64,000 nucleotides of DNA from Chelonoidis abingdonii. Lineage: Eukaryota; Chordata; Testudines; Testudinidae. The translations under genes were made by a program, and so were the position numbers. The notes beneath the pieces were generated by a model that had not been told where the DNA came from, ran no database searches, and was given only the letters and a program-made list of their open reading frames with translations. Positions 55,775 through 64,000 of the stretch are shown here, piece after piece. The DNA lies in the NCBI RefSeq assembly GCF_003597395.2, contig NC_133770.1, forward strand, positions 19,218,063 to 19,282,062. Direction: 5' to 3'. Within the stretch, counting starts at the first letter, position 1, and every line of letters starts with the position of its first letter.

Positions 55775-58622
55775 CCCATGAATCATAGAATCATAAAATG
55801 TAGGACTCAAAGATCCCTCGAGAGATCTTCTAGTCCAGCCCCCTGCTCTGAGGCAGGACTAAGTAAACCTAGATCATCTCTGACAGGTGTTTGTCCAGCC
55901 TGTTCTTAAAAATCTCCAGCGATGGGGATTCCACAACCTCCCTTGGAAGCCTTTTCCAGAGCTTAAATACTCCTATTGTTAGAAAGTTTTTTTTCCTAAT
56001 ATATAACCTAAATCTCTCTTGCTGTAGCTTCAACCCATTACTTCTTGCCCTACCTTCACTGGACACAGAGAAGAATTGATCACTGTCCGCTTTATAACAG
56101 TCCTTAACATAGATGAAGACTGTTATTAGGTCCCACCTCATTCCCTCCTCAGTCTTCTTTTTCTCAAGACCAAACACACCCAGTCTTTTTTAATCTTTCT
56201 TCATAGCTCAGGTTTGCTAAACCTCTTATCACCTTTGTTGCACTTCTCTAGACACTCTTCAGTTTGTCCACATCGTTCCTAGAATGTGGTTACCCAGAAC
56301 AGGACACAGTACTCCAGCTGAGGCCTCACCAGTGCCATGTAGAGTGGGACAAATTACCTTTTGTGTCTTACATATAACACTCTTGTTAATACATTGCAGA
56401 ATGATATTAACCTTTTTTTGAAGCTGCATCAGATTTTTGACTTGTATTCAATTTGTGATTTGCTATAACACTCTGATGCTTTTCAGCAGTACTACGACTT
56501 AGCCAGTTCTTCCCCAGTTTATAGTTGTGCATTTGATTTTTTTCCTCCCCAAAGTGAAGTACTTTGCACTTATCGTTATTGAATTTCATCTTGTTCAATT
56601 CAAATCAATTCTCTAATTGGTTAGGGTCATTTTGAATTCCATTATCCAAGTCAGTAATGAAAATATTAAATAGTATTGGACATAAGTCTGACCTCCGTGG
56701 GACCCAACTAAATATTCCCTCCCAGTTTGAGAGCAAACCTCTGATGATTATTCTTCAAGTATGGTCTTCCAACCAGTTGAGCACCCATTTATGGTAATGT
56801 GATCTAGATCACATTTCCCTTGTTTGCTTATGAGAATGACATAGAGTCCTACATGTGGGACTGTGTCAGAAGCCTGACTAAAATCAAGATAGATCCTGTC
56901 TACTGCTTCCCCTGTCCACTGGACTGGTAACCTTATCAAAGAAGGAAATTAGGTTGGTTTGGCATGATTTGTTCCTGACAAATCTGTGGGGCTATTCCTT
57001 ATAACCCTATTATTCTCTTAGTGCTTAAAAATTGATTGATTAATAATTTGTTCCAGTATCTTTCCAGGTATCAAAGTTAAGCTCACTGGTCTATAATTCC
57101 CTCGGTCCCCTTTGTTCCCAATTTTAAAGATATGTACTATGTTTTCCTTCTCCAGTCCTCTGGGACCTCACCCAAGTCCTGTGAGTTCTTGATAATAATT
57201 GCTAATGGTTCCGAGGTTACTTCAGCTAGTTACTTAAGTACCCTAGGATGAATTTTACCAGGCCCCGCCAACTTGACAGACCCAGGCCAGAGGGGTACAG
57301 GAGTCTGGTCAAGGGCAAATATACTGGTCAGTGGATGAGTACTTTTCTGTTCCCTGAGTAACCAGAGCAGGGGCTGCACTAGAGTAATCAGGAACCTGCT
57401 AGAACCAATTAAGGCAGACAGGCTGATTAGATCACCTGCAGCCAATCAAGGCAGGCTGATCAGGGCACCTGGGTTTAAAAAGGAGCTCACTCCAGTCAGG
57501 CGAGGACGAGCCAGAGGAGAGGAAGTGCGTGTGAGGAGCTGGGAGCAAGAGGCACAAGGAGCTGAGAGTGAGAGTGAGAGCTGCTGGAGGACTAAGGAGT
57601 ACAGGCGTTATCAGACACCAGGAGGAAGGTCCTGTGGTGAGGATAAAGAAGGTGTTTGGAGGAGGCCATGGGGAAGTAGCCCAGGGAGTTGTAGCTGTCA
57701 TGCAGCTGTTACAGGAGGCACTATAGACAGCTGCAATCCACAGGGCCCTGGGCTGGAACCCGGAGTAGAGGTCGGGCCTGGGTTCCCCCCAAACCTCCCA
57801 ACTCCTGATCAGACACAGGAAGAGTTGATCCAGACTGTGGGGAAGATCACCGAAGTGAGAAAATCTGCCAATAAGCGCAGGACCCACGAAGGTAGAGGAG
57901 GAACTTTGTTACAGTATCTAAATATGGTTTAACCTGTAGTTTCTGAATTTTGGCTTGCGTTCCTTCCCCCGGTAAATTTTGTTGAGTACAAGTGGTCACC
58001 ATTAACCTTTTGGTGAAGCCTGAGGCAAAATAGACATTAAACACCTTGGTTTTCTTGGTGTCATCAGTTATTAGCTCTCCTTCCCTGCTAAGAAGAGGAC
58101 CTACATATTCCTTCATCTTTCTCTTGCTCCTAATGTATTTAAAATACCTCTTCTTGTTACGTTTTATAGCCCTTGCTAGGTGTAACTCATTTTGTGTCTT
58201 AGCCTTTCTGATTTTGTCCCTTCATGCTTGTGCTATTCTTTTGTACGCCTCCTTAGCAATTTGTTCATATTTCCAGTTCTTTGTAGTATTCCTTTTTTGA
58301 TTTTCAGGTCACTATCAAGCTCCTGCTGGGACTACATTGGCCTCTTTCTATTCTTCCTATCTTTCCTTCCCAGAAGGGTAGTTTTCAGCTTTGCCTTTAA
58401 TATAGTTTCATTGAGAAACTGCCAGTTCTCCTGAGCTCCTTTTCCCTTAGATTTTCTTCCCATGTTTGTTTACTTATCAATTCTTTGATTTTGTAAAAGT
58501 CTGCTTTTTTAAAGTCCATTGTCCCTCTTCTCCTGCCATCTCTCCTTCTTTTCCGTGGAATCATGAAATCTGTCTGTAAGGGAAAATCCAGTGACATCCA
58601 AATCTTATAGGCCCAAGCCTCA
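55775..58622 (-). mobile_element. CR1 LINE, antisense, about 2.2 kb, split by a solo LTR
   Basis: The plus strand starts with the CR1 3' end in reverse (gaatcatagaatcataaaat, tctagtccagccccctgctc) and runs back through the 3' half of the reverse-transcriptase ORF. Recognisable minus-strand peptide phrases are [18 protein letters not shown] (about 55930), SNGLKLQQERFRL (about 56030) and KCKVLHFGEE (about 56560). Upstream parts of the ORF follow to about 57273 and resume after 57914. The frame has stops and shifts throughout. This is the longest CR1 in the window. Confidence 0.85.
57274..57913 (+). mobile_element. solo LTR inside CR1, 640 bp
   Basis: The ends tgacagacccaggccagagg and gaggaactttgttaca give TG...CA termini. 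CR1 text stops at 57273 and resumes at 57914, so the block is an insertion. A TATA-like tttaaaaaggagctcactcc lies at about 57474. A matching 5-bp duplication is not seen (caact versus gtatc), so either it has mutated or the LTR formed by exchange between copies. The 135-codon frame at 57525-57932 runs out of the LTR into CR1 and is an artefact. Confidence 0.7.
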
Positions 58623-59030
58623 TGTCAAGCTGCCAAGGTCAGCCCGCTTAAATGTATAAAGAGGGGCACAGAGGAGGCAGTGGAAAGTACCTAATAGTCT
58701 CCAGCAGAAAAACAATTTTGCAATATACCTTACAGTCAACATCTAACCGCAAAAGAACAGACAATAACAGAAAAGGGCTAATATGGAAGAAACTTAATTT
58801 TGCTCCAATCGGTATTAACTTTGCAATATTTTAATAAGAAAATAACAAGGAAATGATGTATGTAACCTTGTGTACTTAGTTAGTGATTTTAACCTTTATA
58901 AGCCTGTCTGTAACCAGCTTCGAGGAGGCCGTTTCCAATAGCAGTCCTCCCCTGCGTGGTTGTAATCAATAAAAGGTCTCAGGCTGATCTGATTAAAAAA
59001 CACAATGCATGGATTGATTTTTCCACAACA
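58623..59030 (+). mobile_element. 5' LTR of a truncated endogenous retrovirus
   Basis: The right edge is fixed by ttccacaaca followed by two bases and a primer binding site. The left edge is uncertain: tgtcaagc at 58623 or tgtataaa at 58653. Inside are a TATA-like ttataagcc (about 58897) and a poly(A) signal caataaaagg (about 58967) placed 60 bases before the LTR end, as in retroviral R-U5. Only this LTR is present. Confidence 0.75.
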
Positions 59031-59032
59031 TT

Positions 59033-59050
59033 TGGTGCCGTGACTCGGCT
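59033..59050 (+). promoter_or_regulatory. retroviral primer binding site, tRNA-His type
   Basis: The 18 bases tggtgccgtgactcggct match the complement of the 3' end of tRNA-His at all but one position, counting the terminal CCA. They lie 2 bases after the LTR end, the standard position for starting minus-strand DNA synthesis. Confidence 0.8.
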
Positions 59051-59747
59051 AGACGGTGACCCCTGAGAGCCGGAGGACTGCGGGCAGTTTCCCACCAGAC
59101 CCCGGACCCTTTTGAAATGTAAGAGATCTTTTGAAATCTCTGTTATGGGTTTCTGGTGGAGGACTGCCCATAGGCTTCGGGTGAACTACACGCTCTAGTC
59201 GGACTTTGCTGCCAGATACACCTGATGCCTCTCTGGTTCTGGTTCCCTGGGAAGAGCCACTGGGTGTGGCTGGGCAGGTCGTAGGTAGACCTCCAGTTTT
59301 GTGTGCCAGAATGAAAGTGAAGGTCGGTAGACTGACGTGAGTGAAAGCCACAGGAAGACGCCCAGAACTCCCTGCGAAGCCGTTGGCTTGTGACCAGAGG
59401 TTGTTCTAACACAAGCCCTGTGGCTCCATCTAGCGGGCATCATGATAAATGCCCCTGACTTGGACGTTTCTTCTTTGCATGGCATGACTGGCGAGGGGCC
59501 TGTCTGGGTCTAGGTTTGTGTGATTCCTTACCCCTGGATCCCCTCCTCCACCGGTAAAAGGCAGTCTGGCGAGCCACTGACAAGTCCAACGCCCCGATCA
59601 GAAACCAACAGAGTAAATGGCATTGGCCAGCGCTCTTTGCTGGAAGGGGGTATAGACAGTCGTGGAGACCCTACGCAAGATCTTCCTTTTGTGAAAGTCC
59701 CGAGTGAAAGTGATCCTGGTCTGGTCTGGAAAATGGGGGCTGGCTAG
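59051..59747 (+). pseudogene. ERV leader and first codons of gag, truncated
   Basis: Downstream of the primer site lies a leader of about 680 bases. At 59733 an ATG opens with Met-Gly-Ala-Gly, the glycine-second start expected of a myristoylated retroviral Gag, and then meets a TAG at once. Retroviral text stops soon after (about 59760). No protease, polymerase or envelope remains, so the provirus is truncated and non-functional. An in-frame stretch runs from 59520 to the gag ATG without a stop. Class-I/gamma-like affinity is inferred from the PBS and layout only. Confidence 0.6.
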
Positions 59748-59984
59748 TCAAAAGAAATAAGTTTAGTTATTTTTGCAACAAAATAAAACACAGCTGAGAT
59801 TTTTTTATAAGGCACTTGAATGTCTCCACACAATTACTGAACGTATGGTAACTCGTAAATTCTTTATGGTTTAGATTCTTCTTTGACAGCTTTTTGCCTG
59901 TTAAATGTGATCGAGAGTTTGTTGTTTTTTATTTTTCTAATTAGCTCCCTTTTCTTAGATATTGCACAAGCTGGTATGTGAAAT

Positions 59985-60245
59985 AGTCATTGAAGTTAGA
60001 GATGGAAGAGACCTGTTAGAGAATCCCGTCCAGCTCCGTATCAATGCAGGGTTGCTTTCTAGTGTGCATTTTCTAGTACAGGTATCTTTGCAATCTGGTT
60101 TTAAATGTTTCAAGCTATAGCTGTGATCTTGCAAAGACTTAAGCACATGCTGAACCTGATGTACTGTAATTCCATGTATTTCAGTGGAGCTATTCACAAT
60201 GCATAAAATAAGCAGATGCGTAAATCTTTATACGATCAAGTCCTA
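59985..60245 (-). repeat. short old CR1 fragment and fold-back relic
   Basis: Phrases gatggaagagacctgttaga and gggttgctttctagtg recall the antisense CR1 3' end (59985-60125). After about 60130, gatcttgcaaagacttaagc acatgctgaacctgatg resembles a fold-back repeat arm. Confidence 0.4.
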
Positions 60246-60689
60246 TGTAACTTACTCTCGCTGCCTCTGTAGCCTAGTACTCTGCTTCTCCCAGTTGCAT
60301 TTTTCCTTATCACTTTCAACCCTTTATACTTTGTAAATATAGAAACATTAATTATATTCATATAATAAATACCTGCTCTCCAGGCTGGGCTCTATCTTGT
60401 GTGTCATATCCAAGTAGCTGAGCTTGGCCGATGTGGGTTCTGTGGGAGGAGACATCTGTGATTGGTGCTGCAACTCTGGGGCTCTCTCCTACTCTCCCTG
60501 CTCTATTAGGATTTCCATAATGATGGACTTGCCCTGTCTCACACAATGCTCAATTGCTGAAGGATGCGCAAGAAACCTCTGCAGAACCTGAACTTCAAAT
60601 CCTTCTCCCCCAACCCTGTGCTGCAGAACTGCACAGATTCCATAGCATTCAGGGCTCTTCTGTGCTGCAGGGAGGAGACAGTATTAACC
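60246..60689. other. no gene recognised
   Basis: No supported feature. Confidence 0.4.
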
Positions 60690-60915
60690 CATTGGTGTCT
60701 ATGCCCCTCAAATATTTGTAGACTGTTACCATTCCCCCGGCCCCCAGCCCTCCATTGGCCACCCAAGCTCCTATCTGGATATTTAGCTCTTTTAATCTGT
60801 CATTTTAAATTAATACCTCCAGTCCTGGATTGCTTTTGTCGATCTTTTGTGATCTCCCACCAGTTTGTCAGTCTTGAAACACGGTGCCCAGAACTGAATG
60901 CAATACGCCACGAGT
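60690..60915 (-). repeat. old CR1 fragment, antisense
   Basis: The phrases caaatatttgtagactgtta, gctcttttaatctgtcattt and acggtgcccagaactgaatg caatac follow the antisense CR1 reverse-transcriptase C-terminal order. Heavily diverged. Confidence 0.6.
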
Positions 60916-60980
60916 GAAACCCTGGCCCCATTGAAGTGAATGGCAAAATTCTCATTGATTTCAGAGGGCCAAGGATTTCA
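60914..60980. repeat. short fold-back repeat
   Basis: The sequence gtgaaaccctggccccattg aagtgaatggcaaaattctc attgatttcagagggccaag gatttca is a near palindrome and a sister of the copy at 53134. Confidence 0.7.
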
Positions 60981-61071
60981 TGTTTTATGTGATAATGCCA
61001 GCACCACAGAGAAGACGATTGCCTCTCTGCTTCATGACATAAGCCCTCTAAGTGGTTAGTTCAGATTTCCA

Positions 61072-61953
61072 TTGACCTTTCTTTGTGCCGTTCTATTCAA
61101 TGTCTTCGTTAATGATCTTGATGATGGGATAGCTTGCACATTAAGTAAATTTGCAGATGACACCAAGTTGGGGGGAGTGGTGGACACGCTGGAGGGCAGG
61201 GATAGGATTCAGGGAGACTTAGACAAATTGGAGAAGTGGGCCACAAGAAACCTCATGAAGTTCAACAAGGACAAGTGCAAAGTCCTGCACTTAGGACAGA
61301 AAAACCCCATGCACTGCTACAGGCTGGGGACTGTTTGGCTAAGTAGCAGTGCTGAAGAAAAGGATCTTGGGGTTACGGTAGATGGAAAGTTGAACATGAG
61401 CCTACAGTGTGCTCTTGTAGCCAAAAAGGCTAATAGCATACTGGGCTGTATTAGTAGGAGTGTTGCCAGCAGATCGAGGGATGTGATTATTCCCCTCTAT
61501 TCGGCACTGGTGAGGCCGCATCTGGAATATTGTGTCCAGTTTTGGGCGCCACACTACAAAAAGGACGTGGAACAATTGGAGAGAGTCCAGCGGAGGGCAA
61601 CAAAAATGATTAGAGGACTAGAGCACATGACTTATGAAGAGAGACTGAAGGAACTAAGCTTATTTAGCCTGCAAAAGAGAAGACTAAGCGGGGATTTGAT
61701 AGCAACCTTCAACTACTTGAAGGGGTGCTCCAAGGAGGAGGGAGCTAGGCTGTTCTCAGTGGTGACGGAGGACAGAACAAGGAGCAATGGTTTGAAGTTG
61801 CAGTTGCGGAAGTCGAGGCTGGATATTAGAAAAAACTTTCTGACTAGGAGAGTGGTGAAGTATTGGAATGGGTTACCTAGGGAGGTGGTAGAATCTCCAT
61901 CTTTAGAGCTATTTAAAGTCCGGCTAGACCGCACCCTGGCTGGGATTATTTAG
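61072..61953 (+). CDS. CR1 reverse transcriptase, C-terminal fragment (no stops)
   Basis: The open frame gives 293 residues, of which about the last 285 are CR1 ORF2. The catalytic metal-binding motif of the reverse transcriptase is present as FADD (residues 27-30, context [12 protein letters not shown]). It is followed by [21 protein letters not shown], the conserved [19 protein letters not shown] and [16 protein letters not shown], then [20 protein letters not shown] and the end near [10 protein letters not shown]. The first eight residues, including the apparent start Met, are flanking DNA, so the ATG is not a true start. Missing are the endonuclease and the fingers and palm upstream of motif C. 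The product would therefore be inactive and there is no promoter. It is an element remnant rather than a host gene. Confidence 0.85.
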   Translation: MTFLCAVLFNVFVNDLDDGIACTLSKFADDTKLGGVVDTLEGRDRIQGDLDKLEKWATRNLMKFNKDKCKVLHLGQKNPMHCYRLGTVWLSSSAEEKDLGVTVDGKLNMSLQCALVAKKANSILGCISRSVASRSRDVIIPLYSALVRPHLEYCVQFWAPHYKKDVEQLERVQRRATKMIRGLEHMTYEERLKELSLFSLQKRRLSGDLIATFNYLKGCSKEEGARLFSVVTEDRTRSNGLKLQLRKSRLDIRKNFLTRRVVKYWNGLPREVVESPSLELFKVRLDRTLAGII

Positions 61954-62047
61954 GGAAAATGGTCCTGCCTTTAGCAGGGGGTTGGACTAGATGACCTCAT
62001 GAGGTCCCTTCCAACCTTTTGATTCTATGATTCTATGATTCTATGAT
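61082..62047 (+). mobile_element. 5'-truncated CR1 LINE with open ORF and octamer tail
   Basis: CR1 similarity starts abruptly near 61082, inside the reverse-transcriptase domain, and ends in three attctatg octamers plus atatt (about 62020-62047). The 3' UTR has gttggactagatgacctcat gaggtcccttccaac. Such 5' truncation is the usual result of incomplete target-primed reverse transcription. The absence of stops makes it one of the youngest CR1 copies in the window. Confidence 0.92.
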
Positions 62048-62924
62048 ATTACAGATTGTTGTTTACCTTAGTCTCTGCTATGAACTCCTAGGTCTCCTTC
62101 ACTACTATTGTTTCCTGGATCTCTCCCTCCTATTATGTGTAAAGCAACAAGAGTGGTCAGGGAGTTGGAGTGATAAGTGTATGATAAAAGATTAAAAGAG
62201 CTAAATATACTGTATATAGTGACTTGGCTAAGTGATGACTAAGAGAGACAGTTTATAACACCAAGGAAGGTGAGGAAATATTTAGTGTGGTACACTGAAG
62301 TGTAATGTAGAATAAGAGATGACATTTTAAAAGGGAGATGCTGCCTGAGAGCTGCCTGGAAGAACTACTCTACTGCTATAGACTAGTCTCCCAAGGGAAA
62401 TGGCTAAATCTCTATTCCTTTGTTTGAAATTTCTAAAACTGGACTAATATATTGATTTTAAGGGAACAATCCTCCATTAGCAGGGTTATGGACTGGATGA
62501 TCTAATGATTCTTTTCCATCACTAGCTTCAGGGATCTCTGATGGTTCTCTGAATTTACCGGTATCTACGGAGGATAAACAAAATATAAAAGATGTGCATT
62601 AGTTTGCTATATGATGCACTGAGAATATTCTGAATTTGAGGAATAAATTGTAGCTGCTGAAATTAATTCTGGCCTTCATGATTAGTTATTACATCTAATC
62701 ATATCCTCAGGAAAGCAATTTGATATTGTTTCTCTTGATGCTCAGAAAAAAGTTGCCGCCTATTTCTAACAGTAGTTTTTATTCCAAGGTGCTGTAATAA
62801 TTCTAGTATGAATAGTATCAGTGCAGTACAGTATAACCAATATAAATATAATGGAAATTTTGCTCTTTCTGATTACCTGTAGGAAAGACTAATATTAAGC
62901 CCTTGCACAGCCTTTTGAATGTCC
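62048..62924. other. no gene recognised
   Basis: A CR1-like 3' phrase may occur at about 62470-62520 (ccattagcagggttatggac tggatgatctaatgattctt). Otherwise nothing supported. Confidence 0.4.
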
Positions 62925-63240
62925 AAAGTGCAATATAAACATTAACTGATGCTTAAAGCAGCCTTCTAAGGTAGGCATCAGTATCCTCGTTCTGCAGACT
63001 GGAACAGTAGGACAGAGATTAAGGACAAAACTTTCAAAGATGGATGCCTAAAGTTAGGCAGGTAATTCACATGGAAGTCATTGGGTGCTCTCAAACCAGG
63101 TCACTTTGATCTGAGTATCTAAATATGGGTGTAGATTACACTATTTTAGACATTCAGATTGTAAAATTTAGTCCTTAGACACTGGCCCGAATCTGCCGGA
63201 ATCTTTACCAAAACTTGGATTAGAACTCAGAAATTCTGAC
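62925..63240 (-). repeat. MIR-type SINE, antisense, apparently split
   Basis: Antisense MIR phrases are at 62965-63025 (ggtaggcatcagtatcctcg, acagtaggacagagattaag) and again at 63205-63240 (ttggattagaactcagaaat tctgac). The 180 bases between them look like a diverged palindrome (ggacaaaactttcaaagatg ... gtaaaatttagtccttag). Confidence 0.5.
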
Positions 63241-63249
63241 TCTCCTCAT

Positions 63250-63840
63250 CCCTCTGGCGATGTCAATTTTTTCAAAGGTTTCTTGAGGGGCCACCCATAT
63301 ACAATAACAATTCTCAAGGGAGAGAACATACATTACTGCAGTGAGAGAGGGGTGTTTTGAAGGAACTTCATATGCTGTAGACATTGCTGGAATGGGTTTC
63401 TCTTGCTGTGAATGGGAGGCAGATGAACTCCTCCCAGGTGATATGAATTCTCTGTAGGTTGAAAACGTCTCTCAGCAGTGCCAGTTCTTTGAAGTGGAAA
63501 CCTTCACAGTGTGAGGGAATGTTTAAAGTATGAACTCCGCTCTGCTCAGGACACCCACCCAGCACTGATCAGTGGGACTGTATAATGAATGCTAACACCT
63601 GCACCACCGTTTTTCTTTATTCTTGTACATTTTAAAATGTTTCTTTATGGCTGCTGGTCTCCCAGGCCACACAGCAGTAATACGGGGCCACTGAAGACCT
63701 CCCACTTACGAGATGCAACATTGCAAGCCATTTCTATGGTGGCATTCAGTGCCTCCCCCCATACACGCACAACTCCTTGGCATGAGGTGGGGGCACATTC
63801 TTTTCTGGCTGGCTGACACTCAAAGGGTAAAGAGGCCACA
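63250..63840. other. no gene recognised
   Basis: Open minus-strand frames at 63368-63565 and 63645-63839 show no motifs. Confidence 0.35.
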
Positions 63841-63847
63841 TGACCAA

Positions 63848-63935
63848 GAGCCAGATCCTGAGTTGGTGTAAATCATTTTAGTGCTGTTGATTGAATGGAG
63901 CTATGGTGGGTTACATCACCTCAGGGTCTGGCCCT
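63848..63935. repeat. short fold-back repeat
   Basis: The sequence gagccagatcctgagttggt gtaaatcattttagtgctgt tgattgaatggagctatggt gggttacatcacctcagggt ctggccctg is a near palindrome. Confidence 0.7.
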
Positions 63936-63942
63936 GTGTCTC

Positions 63943-64000
63943 TGTCATAAACAGATAGTTAAGGGTTAATGTCTCTTTTACCTGTAAAGGGTTAACAAGC
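63943..64000 (+). mobile_element. start of an LTR, cut by the window edge
   Basis: The sequence tgtcataaacagatagttaa gggttaatgtctcttttacc tgtaaagggttaacaa is nearly identical to the start of the solo LTR at 38110 and to the reverse complement of the end of the copy at 40508-41394. Confidence 0.85.

Noticed and set aside
57525..57932. 135-codon plus-strand frame
   Set aside because: It begins in a solo LTR and ends in antisense CR1. The translation has no recognisable domain.

Overview
The window looks like non-coding DNA from a turtle nuclear genome, most likely a cryptodire (hidden-necked turtle). The evidence is two copies of the turtle tRNA-derived SINE, CR1 LINEs ending in the octamer ATTCTATG, many non-autonomous hAT elements with 8-bp target duplications, a PIF-Harbinger MITE with a TTA duplication, MIR SINEs, and several solo LTRs. 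No operon-like or prokaryotic signal is present. A 765-base run of N (19462-20226) is an assembly gap inside a CR1 copy. I recognise no host gene, so the window is either intergenic or inside long introns.

Layout. 1-2200: an antisense CR1 broken by a SINE and a 145-bp MITE, a MIR, then an 831-bp hAT element. 2.2-7 kb: mostly unrecognised sequence with MIR tails and fold-back repeats. 7.3-8.5 kb: a retroelement leader remnant carrying a small hAT element. 10.3-11.4 kb: the least repeat-like part. It has two minus-strand exon-like blocks whose reading frames join, a plus-strand exon-like block over one of them, and two adjacent palindromes with TATC/GATA centres. 11.4-18.8 kb: MIR, hAT, CR1 and palindromic elements. 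19-25.7 kb: gapped CR1, a fold-back repeat split by a hAT element, and a hAT element split by a solo LTR. 26-33 kb: a GC-cored transposon, palindromic MITEs and MIRs. 36-41.4 kb: three solo LTRs or LTR-like blocks. 42 kb: SINE and Harbinger MITE. 44.6-49.2 kb: AT-rich and nearly free of recognisable repeats, which makes it a candidate for conserved regulatory DNA. 51.8-55.2 kb: nested transposons. 55.8-59.8 kb: a long antisense CR1 split by a solo LTR, then a truncated endogenous retrovirus with a tRNA-His-type primer binding site. 61-62 kb: a 5'-truncated CR1 with a still-open reverse-transcriptase frame. The window ends at the start of another LTR.

What the region mainly records is a history of insertions. 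At least ten insertions can be placed by their target-site duplications, several are nested, and their relative ages can be read from the nesting. Family names rest on recognised motifs and end structure, not on database searches. Repeat edges without a stated duplication are accurate only to tens of bases.
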